A stretch of 58,402 bases of DNA from Sphingopyxis sp. L1A2A (lineage in GTDB: Bacteria; Pseudomonadota; Alphaproteobacteria; Sphingomonadales; Sphingomonadaceae), in contig NZ_SCOT01000019.1 of assembly GCF_005502465.1 (NCBI RefSeq), forward strand, positions 1 to 58,402, given 5' to 3'. Shown here piece after piece: positions 46,769 through 55,209 of the stretch. The position numbers were made by a program, and so were the translations under genes. Within the stretch, counting starts at the first letter, position 1. Each line of letters opens with the position of its first letter. Under the pieces are notes generated by a model. That model saw only the letters and a list, made by a program, of their open reading frames with translations. It was not told the origin of the DNA and searched no databases.

Positions 46769-48313
46769 ATGAGCGAACGCGCCGCCCAACCCGCCGTCAC
46801 CAGCCGCAGCGTCGCGCGGGGGCTTGGCACCACGGTGCTCGCGCGGCTGGGCGCGGTCGTCGAAATCGTCGCGCAGCCGCTCTATGTGCTGATGTTCGGC
46901 CTTGCCGGCTATGGCCTTTACGCGGTGCTGTGGGCGACGATCAACCTGCTCGAAAATATCTTCGACACCGGGATGACCAGCGCGATGCAGCGCACCGTGC
47001 CCCAATCGGCAAGCGATGCCGAAGCGGCAGCGGCGCTGCGCACGGCGATGATTTTTGGCGTCGGGCCATGTATCGTCGTTGCTGCCATCATCGCCGTCTT
47101 CGCGGCCGACCTCGGCCCGCTGCTCAATGTCGCAGCGAAGGACCGCGCCCTCGTCACTCCCGCGATCCAGATTTTCGTCTGGGCGCTGCCGCTCTGGGCT
47201 TTTGTCGAGATCGCCACGTCGGCGCTGCGCGCCCGCATGGTGTTCGGTGCCGAAATCCGGCTGCGGATCGTTTGGGAACAGGTGCTGCGACTGGTCTTTG
47301 CCGGGCTGTTCTTTGCCGGCGGGCTCGGGCTCAAAGGGCTGTTCATCGCCCATCTCTGCTCGCTCGCGATCACCGCGATCCTCTGCGTGCGCCTGCTCAC
47401 CCGCTATTACAGCTTTGCCGACCTGTGGCGCGGCCCATGGGTGACCGAAACAACGCGCAACACCTTTTGGGCCGGGCTGTCGATCCTGCCGTCGAACATC
47501 ATCGCGCGGCTGTTCGGCGACGCCCCGGCGCTGATCCTCAACCTGCTGTTGCCCGGCGCGGCCGGCGCCGCGGCGGCGGGCCTGTTCACCATCGCGCGCA
47601 AGCTGTCGAGCGTCGTCCAGCTCGTCCGCATCGCCTTCGTCTATGTCATGGCGCCATTGGCCGCCAGCGCCGAGCGCGAGGATCGGGCGCAGGTTGCCGA
47701 CATCTATGCCTATGCAACGCGGCTGATCTCGGCGATCGCGCTGCCGCTCGCCGCAGTGCTCGCGGCGGGCAGCGCGTCGCTGCTCAGCCTGTTCGGCGCG
47801 CAGGCACAGTCGGCACAGGCGGCGCTGGTCATCCTGCTGTTCGCGCGCGCGGCCGAGGCGGTGCTCGGCATTTCGTCGCCGGTGCTGCAGGTCGTCTCGG
47901 CCTTTCGCCACCAACTGACCGCGAGCGTCTTTGGCGTCGGGGTCGCGGTCGGCGCGGGCTGGCTGATCGTCGGGCATATGGACGCGCTGACCGGCGTGAC
48001 GCTGGCGACCTCGATCGGCCTGGTGGTGATGGCGGCGATCCCGACGCTCCAATTGGCGATGAACGAAAAACTCCATCCGTTCGATCGCCAGTTTCCGCTT
48101 GTCGCGCTGCGCGGGATGGCCATCACCGTCGCCGCCGGCACCGCCGCCTTGCTGGTCAGCCGCCTGCCCGATCCGGTGGCGTTGCCGCTGATCGTCGCGA
48201 TTGCGGTCGCGTCGATCTGGATCGCGATCCGCTTTGCATTGCCCTATGCCGACCGCGCCTCGCTCGGCAAGGCGGGACGCAAGCTGCGCCTGATCGGGAG
48301 CGAGGCGCCATGA
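46769..48313 (+). CDS. Polysaccharide/lipid flippase (MOP superfamily, Wzx-like)
   Basis: This 514-residue integral membrane protein has about 12-14 hydrophobic segments. It resembles lipopolysaccharide biosynthesis (oligosaccharide) flippases: an N-terminal GLGTTVLARLGAVVEIVAQPL, then TIARKLSSVVQLVRIAFVYVMAP in the middle. It should export a lipid-linked intermediate across the inner membrane. AGGG lies before the ATG at 46769; an in-frame start at 46703 adds unconserved residues. It overlaps the phosphatase gene by four bases and begins the five-gene coupled unit. Confidence 0.85.
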   Translation: MSERAAQPAVTSRSVARGLGTTVLARLGAVVEIVAQPLYVLMFGLAGYGLYAVLWATINLLENIFDTGMTSAMQRTVPQSASDAEAAAALRTAMIFGVGPCIVVAAIIAVFAADLGPLLNVAAKDRALVTPAIQIFVWALPLWAFVEIATSALRARMVFGAEIRLRIVWEQVLRLVFAGLFFAGGLGLKGLFIAHLCSLAITAILCVRLLTRYYSFADLWRGPWVTETTRNTFWAGLSILPSNIIARLFGDAPALILNLLLPGAAGAAAAGLFTIARKLSSVVQLVRIAFVYVMAPLAASAEREDRAQVADIYAYATRLISAIALPLAAVLAAGSASLLSLFGAQAQSAQAALVILLFARAAEAVLGISSPVLQVVSAFRHQLTASVFGVGVAVGAGWLIVGHMDALTGVTLATSIGLVVMAAIPTLQLAMNEKLHPFDRQFPLVALRGMAITVAAGTAALLVSRLPDPVALPLIVAIAVASIWIAIRFALPYADRASLGKAGRKLRLIGSEAP

Positions 48314-49023
48314 CCGCCCCCGCCATCCGCGTCGCCATCTATGATCTCGACCGCACCGTGCTGCGCAAGCCGACCTTTACCCTGTTCCTGCTATGGGCGG
48401 CCTGGCACGAGGCACCGTGGCGCCTGTTGCGGCTCCCCGCGCTCGCCGCATTGATGATCGGATACGCGCTGCGCCTCTATGGCCGCGACGGGTTCAAACC
48501 CGCGGCTATTCGCTTGATGCTGGGCCGCCACCTGACCCCGGCGCGCGCCGCCGGTCTCGCGGCACGCTTTGCGGCGTGGCGCGTGCCGCGCGATGTGCCG
48601 CCGGGCGCCGCGGCGGCGATCGCGCGCGACCGCGCCGCGGGGTACCGGCTGCTGATGGCGACCGCGGCGCCGGAATTTTATGCCGGCGCCATCGCCGATG
48701 CGCTGGGTTTCGACGCCATCGTCGCCTCGCGTCACCAGCGCGACGCCGCCGGCAACTGGTTGCCGGGGCTCGACGGACCCAATTGCTATGGCGCCGAAAA
48801 GGCGCGGCGGGTGTCCGAATGGCTCGATGCCCATGCGCCCGGCGGCGGCGGTCATATCCGCGCCTATTCCGACCATATCAGCGACGCGCCGACCTTTGCG
48901 CTCGCCAGCGAGGCCTGGCTGATCGGACGCGGCAACAAGTTCGCCCGGCTGGCCGAACAACATGGCTGGCAAACGACCGATTTTGAAAATGTTGCGGCAG
49001 GCGCCGTCGTCGAGGCTCGATAA
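48310..49023 (+). CDS. HAD-IB family phosphatase
   Basis: The 237-residue haloacid-dehalogenase superfamily protein has motif I YDLDRTVL (nucleophile Asp12), motif II MATAAPEFY, and motif III region YGAEKARR with SDHISDAPTFALAS. It resembles phosphoserine phosphatase-like lipid or sugar-phosphate phosphatases (subfamily IB). In this context it may dephosphorylate a phosphatidyl-alcohol phosphate intermediate made by the CDP-alcohol transferase. That role is inferred from the neighbours. Start and stop overlap both neighbours. Confidence 0.85.
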   Translation: MTAPAIRVAIYDLDRTVLRKPTFTLFLLWAAWHEAPWRLLRLPALAALMIGYALRLYGRDGFKPAAIRLMLGRHLTPARAAGLAARFAAWRVPRDVPPGAAAAIARDRAAGYRLLMATAAPEFYAGAIADALGFDAIVASRHQRDAAGNWLPGLDGPNCYGAEKARRVSEWLDAHAPGGGGHIRAYSDHISDAPTFALASEAWLIGRGNKFARLAEQHGWQTTDFENVAAGAVVEAR

Positions 49024-50159
49024 TGCGCATAGTCTTCCTGTTCATCGGCGAACCGCACCAGATTTTCCACGCACTGCCGATCGCGGCTGAGATGGCGGCG
49101 GCGGGGTCCGACGTCGAGGTGGCGGTGGCCAGCGCCGGGCATCTGCCGGTGGTCGAGCAGGTCGCGGCGGCCTATCCGGGCTTTGCGCCGCGCATCAAAC
49201 TGCTGGGTCAGCGCGGGATCAGCCGCTGGCTGCGCGATCGCGCGGTCATTCGCCATCCGCGCCTGCCCATCCTGTTCGGCGCGCTGCGCTTTCTTCGCCA
49301 GTTTGATGCGATTGTCGTGCCCGAACGGACGACGACCGCGATCCGGCATTTCCTGCCGCGGCGCACCCGCCTGATCTTTACCCCGCACGGCGCGGGCGAT
49401 CGCGCGATCACTTTTGATGCGCGCGATCGCCATTTCCATTTCGCGCTCGTCGCGGGCGAAAAGAGCGAACAGCGAATGTTGGACGTCGGCACAATTCGTC
49501 CGGGTCGCTACGCCGTCAACGGCTATGTAAAACTCGACCTGATGATGCGCCTGGAAAAAACCCGCGCGCGCCTGTTCGCCAACGACCGACCGACCGTCCT
49601 TTACGCCCCGCATTTTCGGCGCGACTTGTCGTCGTGGGATCGGTTCGGGCGCGACGTCATCGCCTGGTTCGCCGCGCAGGATCGCTACAATCTGGTGGTC
49701 GCGCCGCATATCCGCCTGTTCGCCGAGGCCAGCGATGCCGACCGCGCCGCGGTGACCGCGCTTGCTGTTCCCGACAAGATCCTGATCGACCTCCAGTCCG
49801 ACCGCTTGTTCGACATGAGCTATACCAGCGGCGCCGATGTCTATCTGGGGGATGTGAGCAGCCAGGTTTACGAATTTCTTGCCACTCCGCGCCCATGCCT
49901 GTTCCTCAACGCCCATCACGCCCAATGGGCCGACAATCCCGACTATCTGTTCTGGACCCTGGGCGATGTTGTGGACGATCTGGCCGCGCTGCCTGACGCG
50001 CTCGATCGCGCCGCCGCCCATCATCCGCGCTATCTGGACGCACAGCGCGAGCGGCTGGCCGAATCGATCGGCGGCGATCCGGCGGGCGCGGCGCAGCGCG
50101 GGGCCGACGCGATCGCGCGCTTTCTTGCAAAGGACGCCGCGCAGGATAAGAGCGGCTGA
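49023..50159 (+). CDS. CDP-glycerol glycerophosphotransferase-like protein
   Basis: The 378-residue protein has a GT-B-like layout. It begins MRIVFLFIGEPHQIFHALPI; the C-terminal half has APHIRLF, and YLGDVSSQVYEFLATPRPCL near residue 280-300. This resembles the TDxSS..EF motif of TagF/TagB-type CDP-glycerol transferases. It may add a phospho-polyol or sugar to a lipid acceptor. The acceptor and donor are unknown. ATG overlaps the upstream stop (TAATG), and the next start overlaps its own stop. Confidence 0.65.
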   Translation: MRIVFLFIGEPHQIFHALPIAAEMAAAGSDVEVAVASAGHLPVVEQVAAAYPGFAPRIKLLGQRGISRWLRDRAVIRHPRLPILFGALRFLRQFDAIVVPERTTTAIRHFLPRRTRLIFTPHGAGDRAITFDARDRHFHFALVAGEKSEQRMLDVGTIRPGRYAVNGYVKLDLMMRLEKTRARLFANDRPTVLYAPHFRRDLSSWDRFGRDVIAWFAAQDRYNLVVAPHIRLFAEASDADRAAVTALAVPDKILIDLQSDRLFDMSYTSGADVYLGDVSSQVYEFLATPRPCLFLNAHHAQWADNPDYLFWTLGDVVDDLAALPDALDRAAAHHPRYLDAQRERLAESIGGDPAGAAQRGADAIARFLAKDAAQDKSG

Positions 50160-51262
50160 TGAGCGAACCAACGACCCTGCCCGCCCTGACGCTGATCGGC
50201 GACAATTCAACGCCCTTGTGGGGGATGTCCAACGCCGAACGGCTGCGCCGGCTGGCGCGCGCCGAAGGTCTGCCCGAAACCGCGCCGGCGTCGGGCGCGC
50301 AGCTGACCGTCAATCTCGACTATGTATTCGATCCGGTGTGGCTGCGCCATATCCTGACGCTGCCCGGCACGGTGGTGATGGACGGCGACGCGCTGGTGAT
50401 GGCGCATCTGACCGACGGCCTTGGTCCCGACGATATCGCCGCGCATCGCGGTGCGCTGACCATCATCGATTACCGCGACAATCCGCAAATCTACAACCGC
50501 CAGCTGCGCAAGCTCGAATGTCCGTTCATCCAGCGGCTGACCCCGGACACCCGGCGCGCGATCGAGCGGAAAAGCTATTTCGGCGCCTATAAGGGCGTCA
50601 CCGACCTGCTCACCAAATATCTGTGGCCCGAACTGGCGCTGTGGCTGACGCGGATTGCCGCGAGCATCGGGATGACGCCGAATATGGTGACCGCGATCGG
50701 CGCGGCGCTGTGCATCTATGCGACCTATTTGTTCGCCTATGGCCATTATTGGACCGGGATGCTCGCCGCGTTCATCTTCATGGTGTTCGATACCGTCGAT
50801 GGCAAGCTGGCGCGCTGCACGATCACCTCGTCGAAATGGGGTAATGTCGCCGATCATGGCGTCGACCTGGTCCACCCGCCCTTCTGGTGGTATTTCTGGG
50901 GCGTCGGGCTTGGCGCCTGGGGCCTGGCGCTCTCCGACCAGACCTTCCTGCTGGTGATGATCGCGGTCGTCGCGGGCTATGTGCTCCAGCGCGTGATCGA
51001 GGGGATGTTCATCAAGGATTTCGGCATGGACGTCCATGTCTGGCGCCGGTTCGACAGCCAGTTCCGCCTGATCACCGCGCGGCGCAATCCGAACATCGCG
51101 ATCCTGTTTTTCGCCACCCTCGCCGGGCGCCCCGACCTCGGGCTGATCGCGGTGGCGTGGTGGACGATCATCTCGCTGGTCGTCCATGCGGTGCAACTGG
51201 TGCAGGCCTATGCGGCCCGACGCGCCGGGCGCCCGATCATCAGCTGGATGGAAGAAGCATGA
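50159..51262 (+). CDS. CDP-alcohol phosphatidyltransferase with N-terminal extension
   Basis: The 367-residue membrane enzyme transfers a phospho-group from a CDP-alcohol to a hydroxyl acceptor. The signature DTVDGKLAR-x8-G-x3-D-x3-D is complete: D211, D214, G215, R219, G228, D232, D236. The first 160 residues form a soluble extension ending in CPFIQRLTPDTRRAIERKSY. Its layout recalls the nucleotidyltransferase-DIPP synthase fusions, but its own nucleotide motif is degenerate (TLIGDNSTPLWGMS). Two stand-alone nucleotidyltransferases lie in the convergent operon. Substrate unknown. Confidence 0.88.
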   Translation: MSEPTTLPALTLIGDNSTPLWGMSNAERLRRLARAEGLPETAPASGAQLTVNLDYVFDPVWLRHILTLPGTVVMDGDALVMAHLTDGLGPDDIAAHRGALTIIDYRDNPQIYNRQLRKLECPFIQRLTPDTRRAIERKSYFGAYKGVTDLLTKYLWPELALWLTRIAASIGMTPNMVTAIGAALCIYATYLFAYGHYWTGMLAAFIFMVFDTVDGKLARCTITSSKWGNVADHGVDLVHPPFWWYFWGVGLGAWGLALSDQTFLLVMIAVVAGYVLQRVIEGMFIKDFGMDVHVWRRFDSQFRLITARRNPNIAILFFATLAGRPDLGLIAVAWWTIISLVVHAVQLVQAYAARRAGRPIISWMEEA

Positions 51263-51687
51263 ACGGCACGATCGCCAAATTCGGTCACCCCGCGACGCTG
51301 ATCGCCGAATATGATCATTGGGTCGTGCTGCTGCGTCCCGCCCAGCCAACCCTCGGCGCGCTGGTGCTCGCGGCGAAATCCGACGCGACGGCGTTCGGCG
51401 ACTTGCCCGCCGCGGCGCATGCCGAGCTCAAGACCGCGACCGCCGCAATCGAATCCGCGCTAAGCCAGGCGGTCGGCTATGCCCGGATCAACTACCTGAT
51501 GCTGATGATGGTCGACCCGCACGTCCATTTTCACGTTCTGCCCCGGTACGAAGGCGAACGCAGTAGCGCGGGGTTGACGGTGGCCGATGCAGGCTGGCCG
51601 GGGCAGCCCGACCTCGCGCAAGCGGTGAAACTCGACGACGCCCAAACCACCGAACTCGTCGGCTGGCTCAAGCCCTATTTCGCGTAG
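51259..51687 (+). CDS. HIT domain protein
   Basis: The 142-residue histidine-triad family protein has motif HVHFHVLPR at residues 88-96, with nucleophile-type His90 or 92. It is a nucleotide hydrolase or transferase, possibly clearing CMP- or AMP-linked side products of the neighbouring cytidylyl chemistry. Start overlaps the transferase stop by four bases. Its end overlaps the convergent nucleotidyltransferase by 13 bases. Confidence 0.85.
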   Translation: MNGTIAKFGHPATLIAEYDHWVVLLRPAQPTLGALVLAAKSDATAFGDLPAAAHAELKTATAAIESALSQAVGYARINYLMLMMVDPHVHFHVLPRYEGERSSAGLTVADAGWPGQPDLAQAVKLDDAQTTELVGWLKPYFA

Positions 51688-52439
51688 AGGCCCTCGGCCG
51701 CCCATTTGGCGGTAAGCGTGTCGGCGGCTTCGACATCCTGCGGGAAATCGACTTCCTGCCACTCGAGCCCTTCGATCGACACGGTGCCGACGCGGTTGCC
51801 CTTGGCGATGACGTCGATCGCGCGCAGATACCAACGCTCGACCCCCTCGGGCGTGCGCATCATCTGATCGACCTGGTTGCGGAAAATCGACGGCCCGTCC
51901 CCGACGAACGCCAGCATGCCGATCGATTCGGCGTTGGTGTCGGGGGGCAGCAACCGCTTGCCGATGTGGTGCAGGCGGCCCTCGGCGTCGCGGTTCACCT
52001 TCATATCGTCGTCGTCATAGTCGGCCTTGACGTCGACGGTGACGGTGATCGGCTCATTGGCGCCCGCGATCAATTTCGCGACGATCTCGTCCGAAATGAT
52101 GGTGTCGCCGTTCAGGATGATGAAATCGCGGTCCATTTCCTCGCGCGCGATCCAGCAGGTGCCGAGGTTATCGGCGACCTGAAAGAAGGGGTTGAACAAA
52201 GTGCGGATACGCACCCCGGTATCGCGGTACAGCTGGAGCGCATGATCCTCGACGCGTTCGGTGCGGAACCCCGTGACGACGACGATGTCCTTGATGCCAT
52301 TGGCGGCGAGCGCGGCGACCTGCCAGCCGATCAGCGTGCGACCGTTCAGGTCGATCAGGCATTTGGGGATGTCGCGGGTCAGCGGCAACAGGCGCGAGCC
52401 CTGCCCGGCCGAAAGGATGATGGCTTTTTCGATGCTCAT
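51675..52439 (-). CDS. Sugar/alcohol-phosphate nucleotidyltransferase (LicC-like)
   Basis: The 254-residue NTP transferase has the classical N-terminus AIILSAGQGSRLLPLTRDIP with the following KCL, then ILNGDTIISDEIV. It resembles phosphocholine or aminoethylphosphonate cytidylyltransferases and inositol-phosphate cytidylyltransferases. It could make the CDP-alcohol for the transferase at 50159-51262. It overlaps the upstream nucleotidyltransferase by four bases and the HIT gene at the 3' end. Confidence 0.85.
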   Translation of the reverse strand: MSIEKAIILSAGQGSRLLPLTRDIPKCLIDLNGRTLIGWQVAALAANGIKDIVVVTGFRTERVEDHALQLYRDTGVRIRTLFNPFFQVADNLGTCWIAREEMDRDFIILNGDTIISDEIVAKLIAGANEPITVTVDVKADYDDDDMKVNRDAEGRLHHIGKRLLPPDTNAESIGMLAFVGDGPSIFRNQVDQMMRTPEGVERWYLRAIDVIAKGNRVGTVSIEGLEWQEVDFPQDVEAADTLTAKWAAEGLYAK

Positions 52440-53230
52440 AGCGGCTGCCCTATAGCGCCTTGCCGCCGCGCCGCAAATATCCGCTCGATCAGCTCAATGT
52501 CGGATGGCTTGTCGGCGTCGATGCACGCCTCGGCCTCGGACATTGGCACGACCCGCGCCTTCAGCCCGAAGCGCAGCCCGGCGCGCGCGACGCCCTGCTG
52601 GATCGTGAAGAGGCGGAGCAGGGCGCCGATCAGTAGCCATGGACCGAACGCCGCGATGATCTTCAGCCCCTTTTTGCGGTCGCGTTCGATGCGGCCCCAG
52701 AAATCGAGCAAAGGCAGCACCCGCCGCCCGCGCAGGTAGAACATGTTCGCCCCCGACCACCAGCCGCCGCGGAATTTCAGCCAGGTGCGTTTGGATTCGG
52801 GGTAGCGCGCGAGCAGCACGGCGCGCTCGACCATCGCCACCGCGACATCGCTATCCTCGGCGCCGCGCAGGAATTCGGCGATCATCGTCGGGGTGAGCAG
52901 CACATGGTCGGCAGTCGTGACCAACAGCGGATCGTCGCCGGGGGGCAGCGCCGCGGCGAGCGAGCTGCTGATCCCCTGCCCCGAATCGGCGAAATGCAGG
53001 TCGGGCAGACCCGCCAGCCCCGGCTCCGCGGCCAGTTCGGCACTGCTTTGCGCCAGGATGGTGATTGGACCCACAAGCGGCGAAGCGCGTAGCGCGCCGA
53101 CGACATGGACCAGCATCGCGTGGCCCGCGATCGGCAATAGTGCTTTCGTCGACACCCCGCTGCCGGTCAGCAGCGGATCGGGACCGGGGCGACTGCCCGC
53201 AAGGATGATCGCCGGGATCGCCGACGTCAT
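52436..53230 (-). CDS. MobA-like nucleotidyltransferase
   Basis: The 264-residue nucleotidyltransferase-fold protein starts IPAIILAGSRPGPDPLLTGS, followed by GVSTKALLPIAGHAMLVHVV (NTP_transf_3 pattern with the catalytic-type Lys). A long C-terminal region has VTTADHVLLTP (metal-binding Asp) and SGANMFYLRGRRVLP. A second nucleotide-activating enzyme in the same unit is unusual. Start overlaps the hydrolase stop, and stop overlaps the next start, both by four bases. Confidence 0.85.
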   Translation of the reverse strand: MTSAIPAIILAGSRPGPDPLLTGSGVSTKALLPIAGHAMLVHVVGALRASPLVGPITILAQSSAELAAEPGLAGLPDLHFADSGQGISSSLAAALPPGDDPLLVTTADHVLLTPTMIAEFLRGAEDSDVAVAMVERAVLLARYPESKRTWLKFRGGWWSGANMFYLRGRRVLPLLDFWGRIERDRKKGLKIIAAFGPWLLIGALLRLFTIQQGVARAGLRFGLKARVVPMSEAEACIDADKPSDIELIERIFAARRQGAIGQPL

Positions 53231-54171
53231 GGTGCAGGCGGCACCCGCCGCGCGGTCGCGCCGCGCAGGAAATCGGTCACCTCGGGCAGGATCGGTCCTT
53301 TATACGCCAGCGGCCGGGTCAACGCCATGACCAGGTCGTTGTGGCTCAGCCCGTCATATTCGCGCAGCGTCGCCGCACCGCCAACCTTGTGCATCGCCGC
53401 GGCCAGTCGCTGGCTGTTGCGTACCCGCACCACAGTGTCGGCGGTGCCATGCCCCAACCACAGCGGCGGCGCATCGGCGCGCACAAAATGGATCGGCTGG
53501 GTCTGTTCGACCGGGCGAATGTCGCCCATCGCGACATCGGCGCGGCCGCCCTTTTCAAAGGGGAAAAAATCGGTCGGTCCGGCGAGCGAGACGACGCCGC
53601 GGATCACCGACACATCGCTGCCCGCCGCCTTCAGCCACTGCGGGTCGAGCGCCAGCATCAGCGAATTATACGCCCCCGCCGAATGCCCCGCCAGCGCCAT
53701 ACGTCCCGGATCGCCGCCATATATTTCGATATTTTTCTGGGTCCACGCGACCGCTGCAGCGCTGTCTTGCAGGAAATCGGGCCAATGGCCCTCGGGCACC
53801 AGGCGATAATCGGGGATGACGACAATGAAGCCCTGTTTGGCAAAGGCGCGGCCCGCGAAGCCATAATCGTCGCGCTGGCCGCTGTACCAGCCGCCGCCGT
53901 AAAGCCAGACCAGCACCGGCAGCCTATCGGTCTTTGCCGTTCCCGTCGGCACCCAGATGTTCAGCTTGTTGCGTGTCCCGGTGCCATAGGGCTGCCCCAC
54001 CACCTGCAACGTCGCGCCGTCGGCATCACCGAGCAGCCGGTCGCCGAGGTTCAGCGATTTCGCGCCGCCCGCCGCGATCATCCGCGCCGCGCCGCCAAAC
54101 AGCAGCACGAGCAGGATCGCCACCACCAGGAATTTGATCAATCGCCGTCCTTTGGAAACCCGTGCTGTCAT
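53227..54171 (-). CDS. Membrane-anchored alpha/beta hydrolase (esterase/lipase-like)
   Basis: The 314-residue protein has an N-terminal membrane segment (about residues 12-33, FLVVAILLVLLFGGAARMI) and an alpha/beta hydrolase domain. The HGGG-like oxyanion motif reads LVWLYGGGWYSG, the nucleophile elbow is AGHSAGAYNSL, and GTADTVV and LSHNDLV supply Asp and His. It is of the carboxylesterase/BD-FAE type. It is the first gene of the minus-strand unit. It may deacylate a lipid or glycan, but the substrate is unknown. Confidence 0.85.
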   Translation of the reverse strand: MTARVSKGRRLIKFLVVAILLVLLFGGAARMIAAGGAKSLNLGDRLLGDADGATLQVVGQPYGTGTRNKLNIWVPTGTAKTDRLPVLVWLYGGGWYSGQRDDYGFAGRAFAKQGFIVVIPDYRLVPEGHWPDFLQDSAAAVAWTQKNIEIYGGDPGRMALAGHSAGAYNSLMLALDPQWLKAAGSDVSVIRGVVSLAGPTDFFPFEKGGRADVAMGDIRPVEQTQPIHFVRADAPPLWLGHGTADTVVRVRNSQRLAAAMHKVGGAATLREYDGLSHNDLVMALTRPLAYKGPILPEVTDFLRGATARRVPPAP

Positions 54172-54233
54172 TATTGCGCCCTACAAGGCGGTGACGCGGG
54201 GAACAAGCAGCGCGGTGAGTCCACACCCTGTTT

Positions 54234-54324
54234 CGTCACCCCGGACGTGATCCGGGGTCCATGAATGCTCAGGCAAGGTATGCGGGATAGGGCCGATGGA
54301 TCCCGGATCACGTCCGGGATGACG
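54234..54324. repeat. REP-like inverted repeat, family C copy 3
   Basis: The CGTCACCCCGGACGTGATCC arm pairs with GGATCACGTCCGGGATGACG. It is the same family as 13352-13424 and 22598-22687. It lies between the divergent hydrolase and diacylglycerol-kinase-like genes. Confidence 0.85.
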
Positions 54325-54378
54325 AGCGGCAGAGAGGAAGACCGCCACCTTTTTCGCGTTCATGCGTAGGACAGCGCG

Positions 54379-55209
54379 ATGACCAGTCCCTTCACCCGCC
54401 CCGCCCTGCTCTGCAACACCCAAAGCGGCAGCCATGACGACGCTGTCCGCGACCAGATCGCCGAACTGTGCCGCACGCATGGCGCGCCGCTGGTCGCGAC
54501 CTTTGCGCTGCCCGACGGCGATATTCCGGACGTCGCGGAGTTGCAGCGGCAGGATATCGACCTGCTGCTGGTGTGGACCGGCGACGGCACGATCAATGCC
54601 GCAGCGACGCGGGGGGCGGGCTGGGACGGTGCGATCCTCGCGCTGCCCGGCGGAACCTTGAACCTGCTCTCCAAGGCGTTGCACGGCGACCGGCCGGTGT
54701 CTGAGATTTTGACCGATGCCCTGCAAGGCAGGGCGCGGCGCAGCCCGATCCCCACAGTCGTGTCCGACGCCGGCACCGCTTTCATCACCGTCGTCGCTGG
54801 TCCGGCAACGCGCTGGGCCGAGGTGCGCGAGACGATGCGGCAGGACGGGCTGATCGAGGCGAGCCGCGCCGCGCCCGACGCGCTCGACGAGATGATGAAC
54901 GCGCCCGGCGTCCGCATCGGCGCCGACAGCAAGGCCTATCCCGCGGTGATCCTGACCCCGACGCCCGGCGGCATCCGCGCCGACGGCATCCTGACCGAAG
55001 GCACCGGCGACGTGCTGCGTCACGGCCTCGCGTGGCTGGGCGGCGATTTTCGCGACGGGCCGAGCGAGCCGGTCGCGAGCGGCGAAATCGTCGTGCTGGA
55101 AAGCGACCAACCGATCAGTCTGGAATTCGACGGCGAACTGGCAGAGGTCGCATCGCCCGCGAAATTTTCGCTCGGCACCAGCGCGGTCGACTTCATCGCC
55201 ACCGCATGA
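54379..55209 (+). CDS. Diacylglycerol kinase family protein
   Basis: The 276-residue protein has the DAGK catalytic-domain motif VWTGDGTINAAATR at residues 65-78 and LALPGGTLNLLSKAL. The C-terminal beta domain is weaker. Such proteins phosphorylate diacylglycerol, ceramide or other lipids. Proximity to the polar-lipid-like cluster suggests a lipid role, but the genes are separated by a repeat and transcribed on their own with the phosphoesterase. The stop overlaps the next start by four bases. Confidence 0.88.
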   Translation: MTSPFTRPALLCNTQSGSHDDAVRDQIAELCRTHGAPLVATFALPDGDIPDVAELQRQDIDLLLVWTGDGTINAAATRGAGWDGAILALPGGTLNLLSKALHGDRPVSEILTDALQGRARRSPIPTVVSDAGTAFITVVAGPATRWAEVRETMRQDGLIEASRAAPDALDEMMNAPGVRIGADSKAYPAVILTPTPGGIRADGILTEGTGDVLRHGLAWLGGDFRDGPSEPVASGEIVVLESDQPISLEFDGELAEVASPAKFSLGTSAVDFIATA

